From Villigracilis sp024434165 (GTDB taxonomy: Bacteria; Chloroflexota; Anaerolineae; Anaerolineales; Villigracilaceae), in the NCBI GenBank assembly GCA_030263665.1, contig SZPK01000007.1, positions 84,788 through 148,787 of the forward strand: a stretch of 64,000 bases of DNA, in the 5' to 3' direction. This document shows, one piece after another, positions 59,973 through 64,000 of the stretch; the first letter of the stretch is position 1; each line of letters opens with the position of its first letter. The notes beneath the pieces were generated by a model that was not told the origin of the DNA, searched no databases, and worked only from the letters and a program-made list of their open reading frames with translations. The translations under genes and the position numbers were made by a program.

Positions 59973-60503
59973 TTAGTTGTCTGGATAATAGGTCTTTCGT
60001 GTAAGCCAATATTTGATTTCTTTTGTGATCGGGTAAAGCGGAAGAATCCACGCGCCGTACCAAAAGCCGGCGAATTTCGTCATCAATCTGCGCGCCCGCC
60101 GCAGATTGTCCCGCTCGAAGTTAAGGGGCAGGGTCAGCAGCTCTTCCAATTCCGGCTTGAGCGTCTTTCCCGTCAGCCTTTTGTATAAACGAAATTCGTA
60201 CTGCCACGCATCCAGTTCGCCATAGACCGAAAGCGCCGTGACCGCCCCTTGCTGAAGGTGACGCACTTCATGCACGAACAGCGTCCATGCGCGCGGGTTT
60301 TCCAATGCCGATTCCATGCTGTAGTGGATGGAGTTCAGGAAGAATCTCCGCCCAAACTGCCAGAACGCGCCGACACTTTTCCTCGCCCGCTTCAACCCGA
60401 CCCGAATCCTGTTTGCCCTCACAAACTGGACCGCCCCGCGGCCTTCTTCCGAGGATTCCGCCACCTTCTCGAAATATTTTTCCAGCCATTCCGCGCTTTG
60501 CAT
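59973..60503 (-). CDS. Hypothetical protein with HEVRH metal-binding motif
   Basis: 176 residues, no signal peptide. WTLFVHEVRHLQQGAVTALS carries HExxH, and YGELDAWQYEFRLYKRLTGK follows with Glu residues spaced as in small zincins. The rest is basic and helical. It lies six bases downstream of an emfourin-like lipoprotein gene on the same strand. A metallopeptidase-like function is suggested, not shown; HExxH also occurs by chance. Confidence 0.65.
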   Translation of the reverse strand: MQSAEWLEKYFEKVAESSEEGRGAVQFVRANRIRVGLKRARKSVGAFWQFGRRFFLNSIHYSMESALENPRAWTLFVHEVRHLQQGAVTALSVYGELDAWQYEFRLYKRLTGKTLKPELEELLTLPLNFERDNLRRARRLMTKFAGFWYGAWILPLYPITKEIKYWLTRKTYYPDN

Positions 60504-60509
60504 GACGGG

Positions 60510-61019
60510 TTACTTCAATGCCGCATCCATCAACCCGCGCAGGAGAGCGACCAGCGGCTCCAGGCCGGAGTTGGGCAGGGATGTATCATCCAGTTTGACA
60601 TTCAGTTTGTTTCCATCCATCTGGATTTGAATGTCGTAAACGAAACAATCGGCGCAGATGCCAGCCGGCTTCTGAGGTGAAAAACTCGTTGAAATCATCA
60701 ACTCGTTCAATTCCCGAAGGTCGCTCCCGGTCAGGCTGCCTGTTACGGTTTTATCCAACCGTTCATCCTTGACGGTGTACGACCCATCCGAGCGGACTTC
60801 CACGGAACGCATCAACCCCATAATCCCGCCGGATTGCGTCATTTCGACCGTCCATTCATTGACCTGTTTGTCAGGCGGGTTCGGTGTGGACGCGGCTTCT
60901 TTCGCTGGCAGGCTTGGCGTGGATGCCGGGGTCTCCGCAGGCTGGGTTGCGGCGCCCCCGCCGCAGGCAGTGAAAAGCAGGGATATGATCAATGCCGTGA
61001 TCAAAGTAAATTTTGACAT
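60510..61019 (-). CDS. Lipoprotein resembling the protealysin inhibitor emfourin
   Basis: 169 residues from ATG at 61019 (RBS GGAGATGGAAG). Lipobox LLFTAC near residue 19, then a Thr/Pro/Ala spacer. The folded part reads VEMTQSGGIMGLMRSVEVRS, then GSLTGSDLRELNELMISTSF. The SGG...R...L...L...F pattern matches emfourin-type inhibitors of M4 peptidases as I recall them. Two Cys (ICADC) are unusual for that family. It precedes a HEVRH protein in the same operon. Confidence 0.65.
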   Translation of the reverse strand: MSKFTLITALIISLLFTACGGGAATQPAETPASTPSLPAKEAASTPNPPDKQVNEWTVEMTQSGGIMGLMRSVEVRSDGSYTVKDERLDKTVTGSLTGSDLRELNELMISTSFSPQKPAGICADCFVYDIQIQMDGNKLNVKLDDTSLPNSGLEPLVALLRGLMDAALK

Positions 61020-61152
61020 CTTCCATCTCCTTCCGGTTAAGCATAGCAATAAAAGGACGAACCTGCAACGGGTTTGTTCCTCGATGTTTATGATAGTTCC
61101 TGAGAGCGGGATGCGTTAGAATTCTCCCTGAGAAGGTGTTTTGAAATTCGTT

Positions 61153-61277
61153 TATAACCACAGATGAACACAGATAAATTGGATTTAAAGCCCTTAAATT
61201 GGCGTTTCCGTCAAAAAATCAACGTTCCTCCGCGTTTGCACTGGCACCGAACGCAAGTGCGGTGTCTGTGGTGAATT
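61153..61277. repeat. AACCACAGATGAACACAG...GGTGTCTGTGGT inverted repeat
   Basis: AACCACAGATGAACACAGAT on the left and GCGGTGTCTGTGGTGAATTT on the right. In the centre TTTGCACTGGCACCGAACGC and AAGTGC recall the CACTTGC words at 19941 and 52563. ACCACAGAT-type words are common in environmental genomes as intergenic repeats. It lies upstream of the thiolase gene. Confidence 0.7.
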
Positions 61278-61310
61278 TTGATTTATAAAACACTCCCTGA
61301 GGTCTTCTCT

Positions 61311-62462
61311 ATGAAAAAAGTTGCAATTCTTGGAATCGGTCAAACCAAAGTGGATGAACACTGGGACAAATCCCTGCGCGAGATCGGAGGGGAGGCGGCG
61401 TTTCTCGCCATGCAGGATGCAGGCATGAACAAAGTGGATGCGTTGTACGTCGGCAACATGCTTTCCCCCATGATCAGCGGACAAAATCAACTGGGCGCTT
61501 TCCTCAGCGATTGGCTTGGGTTGTGGAAGCAGGAATCGGTCAAGATCGAAGCGGCTTGCGGGTCCGGCGCGGCGGCGTTTCGTTCCGCGCTGATGGCTGT
61601 CGCTTCGGGCGATGTCGAATCCGCGCTGGTGGTCGGCGTCGAAAAAATGACCGACAAGGCTGGCAGGGATGTGACTGCCGCGCTTGCCACCGCCGCTGAT
61701 GCCGATTATGAACTCGAACAGGGCGTTTCCTTCGTGGGAATCAACGCGCTGGTGATGCGTCGTTACATGCACGAATTCGGCTGGAAGCATGAAGACTTCG
61801 CGCCTTTTTCGATCAACGCCCATGCCAACGCAATGCACAACCCCTACGCGCGTTTGCACGAAAAGGTAACGGCGGATAAATTCGAGAAATCCTCGATGGT
61901 GGCGACGCCGATCAATTTGCTGGATGCTTCTCCGATAGGGGATGGCGCGGCGGCGGCGGTTATCGTCCCGGCGGAGAAGGTTTTGCGCCAGCCGAAGATC
62001 GTCGTCTCTGCTTCTGCGGCAGCGACGGATTCGATTGCCATCCATTCGCGGAAAGACCCCTTGTTCCTGAACGCGGCGTATCTTTCCTCCAGGCGGGCGT
62101 ACGATATGGCAGGCGTGACGCCCGGAGATATTGATTTCTTTGAACTGCACGATGCCTTCACGATCATGGCAGCGCTCTCCCTCGAAGCCTGCGGGTTTGC
62201 CGAGCGCGGGCAGGGCGTGCGGCTGGGGCTGGATAACAAAATCCACCCCAAGGGCAACCTGCCCATTTGCACGCGCGGCGGGCTGAAAGCGCGCGGGCAT
62301 CCCGTCGGCGCGACGGGGATGTACCAGATTGTGGAGGTTATCCAACAGCTGCGCGGCGAGTGCGAAGCCACCCAGGTGGATGGGGCAAGGGTGGGCATGG
62401 CGCAGAACATCGGCGGCTCGGGCGCGACCATCCTGACCCATATTTTGAGCCGCGAAGGGTAA
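61311..62462 (+). CDS. Thiolase-family acyltransferase (SCP-x-like)
   Basis: 383 residues from ATG 61311. Nucleophile Cys83 in KIEAACGSGAAAFRSALMAV, the HDAF variant of the NEAF motif in ELHDAFTIMAALSLEACGFA, and the C-terminal GGLKARGHPVGATGMYQIVE. These define the SCP2-thiolase/acetyl-CoA acetyltransferase-like group found in Chloroflexota and Archaea. It probably works in fatty acid or isoprenoid CoA metabolism. No DUF35 partner follows. Confidence 0.9.
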   Translation: MKKVAILGIGQTKVDEHWDKSLREIGGEAAFLAMQDAGMNKVDALYVGNMLSPMISGQNQLGAFLSDWLGLWKQESVKIEAACGSGAAAFRSALMAVASGDVESALVVGVEKMTDKAGRDVTAALATAADADYELEQGVSFVGINALVMRRYMHEFGWKHEDFAPFSINAHANAMHNPYARLHEKVTADKFEKSSMVATPINLLDASPIGDGAAAAVIVPAEKVLRQPKIVVSASAAATDSIAIHSRKDPLFLNAAYLSSRRAYDMAGVTPGDIDFFELHDAFTIMAALSLEACGFAERGQGVRLGLDNKIHPKGNLPICTRGGLKARGHPVGATGMYQIVEVIQQLRGECEATQVDGARVGMAQNIGGSGATILTHILSREG

Positions 62463-62595
62463 CGCTGCGGCGGAAAAGATTGCAAATTCATGATAATTCG
62501 CGTTTTTCACCCCGCTTTTGCCTGTTTTTTGCTTGTGGGTTGAAAATTCTTGCTATATACTTACGGACGCCTTTCATTTTTGTAAGGAGGTCGTC

Positions 62596-62985
62596 ATGTC
62601 GCCAGAACGCAGAAAAATCTCGCGTAAACTCCTCTCCTATTACATGCGGGTGTTGGATGAGCATTCGGGAGAACTGATCGGTCAGCTCGCAGATATCAGC
62701 ACGGGCGGATTCAAGCTCGAATGCACCCAGCGCCTGCCAATAGGCGCGACCTACAACCTCCGTATTGACCAGACGGGCGAAATCTCCCCGAAGAGTTATA
62801 TCACCTTTTCCGCGCGCACCCGTTGGTGCCAGCGCGATCCGTACGACCCCACCGTCTACAACGTTGGGTTTCAAATCCTCGATATGACCCCGGCGGACTA
62901 CGACATCTTTATTATGATGTTCAATACATACGGCGTCCAGAAACAGGCGCATCACAAAACCAATTCCGATTACATTTGGGGATGA
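62596..62985 (+). CDS. PilZ-domain protein
   Basis: 129 residues from ATG 62596 (RBS TAAGGAGGTCGTC). PilZ motif: RRKISRKLLSYYMRVLDEHS with the arginine pair, then GQLADISTGGFKLECTQRLP (D/NxSxxG). It likely binds cyclic di-GMP. A stand-alone PilZ protein, with no enzyme domain. No other cyclic di-GMP gene is in the window. Confidence 0.87.
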   Translation: MSPERRKISRKLLSYYMRVLDEHSGELIGQLADISTGGFKLECTQRLPIGATYNLRIDQTGEISPKSYITFSARTRWCQRDPYDPTVYNVGFQILDMTPADYDIFIMMFNTYGVQKQAHHKTNSDYIWG

Positions 62986-63077
62986 ATTTCATTCAGCCGC
63001 CAGCGCCCCGTTCCTTCGAGCGGGGCGTTTTTGTTCTGGTAAAATCGGCGGGAAATAAACCGTGTAAAATCAGGCAC

Positions 63078-63746
63078 ATGAAAAAATTTCTGCGCTGGCT
63101 GATACATGCCGTCCTCAACATCCTCGTGAAAGTGGAAGCCATCGGTTATGAAAACCTGCCCCCCAAAGGCGGGTTTGTTATTGCCACCAACCATCTCGGT
63201 TTTCTGGATGCGCCCATGGCGTATTACGCGCTCGATAACTGGAACCTATTCATCCCTGTGGCGGAAAAATGGGAGGAAAACCCGATTCTGCGCTGGCTCG
63301 GAAAACACCTGAACCTGATCTTCATAGACCGCTTCAACCCGGACCTGAAAGCGATGCGCGAAATGATCCGGCGTATGGAGGAGGGACAGACCCTGATCAT
63401 CGCGCCCGAAGGCACGCGCGCCCGCGACGAGAAAATGGCGCGCGGTAAACCCGGCGTGGCGTACCTTGCCTCCAAAATGGGATGGCAGATTGTTCCCGTT
63501 GCCATCAGCGGCTCGGAAGACCGAATCTTTCTAGGCAACCTCAAACGGCTCAGGCGCACGCGCATCAAGTTGACCGCAGGCAAGGCGTTTACCCTGCCGC
63601 CTTTCCCCAAAACGAACCGCGAGGAAGTGTTGCAGCAATACGCGGACGAGATCATGTGCCGCATTGCCGTGATGCTCCCCGAACATAACCGCGGATATTA
63701 CGCCGATCACCCGCGCCTGAAGGAATTGCTGGCGGGAAGGGAATAA
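63078..63746 (+). CDS. plsC: 1-acyl-sn-glycerol-3-phosphate acyltransferase family protein
   Basis: 222 residues from ATG 63078, with TAAAAT seven bases upstream (leaderless type). Acyltransferase motif I IATNHLGFLDAPMAYYALDN (NHxxxxD), motif III IIAPEGTRARDEKMARGKPG (EGTR). N-terminal amphipathic helix LRWLIHAVLNILVKVEAIGY. It makes phosphatidic acid or a related lipid. A second homologue begins at the next codon-length gap and is interrupted by an IS. Confidence 0.9.
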   Translation: MKKFLRWLIHAVLNILVKVEAIGYENLPPKGGFVIATNHLGFLDAPMAYYALDNWNLFIPVAEKWEENPILRWLGKHLNLIFIDRFNPDLKAMREMIRRMEEGQTLIIAPEGTRARDEKMARGKPGVAYLASKMGWQIVPVAISGSEDRIFLGNLKRLRRTRIKLTAGKAFTLPPFPKTNREEVLQQYADEIMCRIAVMLPEHNRGYYADHPRLKELLAGRE

Positions 63747-63902
63747 ATGTCCGCTTCGGTGCGTTTCTTTGCCAGGAAGATCCTGCCGCTCCTCGCTGAT
63801 ATCGAAGTGCGCGGCGACGTGAGCAAGCTGCCCAAGGGCGGCTACATGCTCGCCTCCAACCACCTCGGCAGATTGGACTCGCTGGTGGTGTATTACGTCA
63901 TA
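63747..63902 (+). pseudogene. Second acyltransferase (PlsC-like), 3' part cut off by IS insertion
   Basis: Starts MSASVRFFARKILPLLADIE, VRGDVSKLPKGGYMLASNHL, then GRLDSLVVYYVI, so motif I (NHLGRLD) is kept. Right after that the sequence changes to an IS end (GAGAGTGTCTGAAAAC) at 63903. The rest of the gene, including EGTR, is not in the window and may lie beyond the IS. It starts two bases after the plsC stop, so the pair was an operon. Confidence 0.8.
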
Positions 63903-64000
63903 GAGAGTGTCTGAAAACTTGAAAAAAACGGCATGGTTGGGCAAACTTGTGGGATGCTCAAATCTCAACAAATTTACCCAACCGACCTGAATGATACCCA
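63903..64000 (+). mobile_element. Left end of an IS element (IS5/IS4-like transposase start)
   Basis: The sequence GAGAGTGTCTGAAAAC looks like a terminal inverted repeat and breaks the acyltransferase frame. A gene starts at ATG 63954 and continues off the window: MLKSQQIYPTDLNDT, which is the usual N terminus of IS5-family transposases (YPTDLND-Q-W). The right end and target duplication are outside the window. Confidence 0.75.
63954..64000 (+). CDS. IS5/IS4-family transposase, N-terminal fragment
   Basis: Only 15 codons before the window edge: MLKSQQIYPTDLNDT. Family-typical opening. The frame is open to the edge, so the IS may be complete and recent. Confidence 0.7.
   Translation, partial: MLKSQQIYPTDLNDT

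Noticed and set aside
59875..60063. 62-codon minus-strand frame
   Set aside because: Starts inside the 176-residue gene in another frame and covers the promoter-like and RBS-like region.

Overview
The window looks like chromosome of an Anaerolineae-type Chloroflexota bacterium. The reasons are a complete alternative complex III (Act) operon, a DnaD-type primosome protein beside a DnaC-like loader, Rho with a short N-terminal domain, many lipoproteins with spacer-rich N termini, and intergenic regions full of short palindromic and word-like repeats. No 16S rRNA is present, so this placement is inferred from gene content. Gene density is high and codon use is GC-rich throughout, except an AT-rich gap at 36.55-36.79 kb.

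Layout. 0-3.8 kb: replication cluster (3' part of dnaB carrying a full-length intein, a DnaD-domain gene, and a helicase loader with two AAA+ modules). 3.8-5.5 kb: two toxin-antitoxin islands (hicBA plus a broken ygiT; DUF433 plus a broken PIN-like toxin), each preceded by a copy of the same ~79-bp repeat. 6.1-8.5 kb: nicotinamidase-like and nicotinate phosphoribosyltransferase genes (NAD salvage). 8.6-25.7 kb: phosphate region with two Pst transporters (pstSCAB twice), an orphan third pstB, phoU, arsC, phoR and phoB. A PIN/antitoxin pair sits inside the first pst operon, and an AbiEii-like two-gene unit lies between the two systems. manA and a PHP phosphoesterase lie beside them. 26.2-32.8 kb: alternative complex III operon, with ActB split into two genes and no ActF. 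33-41 kb: tRNA-Ser, a GT-C-like membrane protein, an MFS exporter, a CMD-family protein, the etfBA operon, a glutaredoxin, groES, a 38-residue membrane peptide and tRNA-Leu. 41.4-47.6 kb: gyrA, birA, a LysM/M23 peptidase and rho. 47.8-55 kb: a cytochrome bd module (cydA, cydB, fused cydDC) with an Rrf2 regulator. 55.3-63.9 kb: lgt, a sulfotransferase, an O-methyltransferase, a PatB-type C-S lyase, a HEVRH protein with an emfourin-like lipoprotein, a thiolase, a PilZ protein and PlsC. The window ends in an IS that interrupts a second plsC.

How the genes work together. Respiration is represented by ACIII (quinol to periplasmic acceptor), cytochrome bd (quinol to oxygen) and ETF. Phosphate uptake is controlled by PhoR/PhoB/PhoU. 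Direct repeats of TTAAC with an 11-bp period precede pstS-2, phoB and a small membrane-protein gene, and look like PHO boxes. Tandem TTAC-N7-GTAA palindromes, offset by 19 bp, precede both cydA and the Rrf2 gene and look like the Rrf2 operator. A second theme is unusual repeat biology: short degenerate words in opposed arms fill many gaps and occur in frame inside the cydDC protein.
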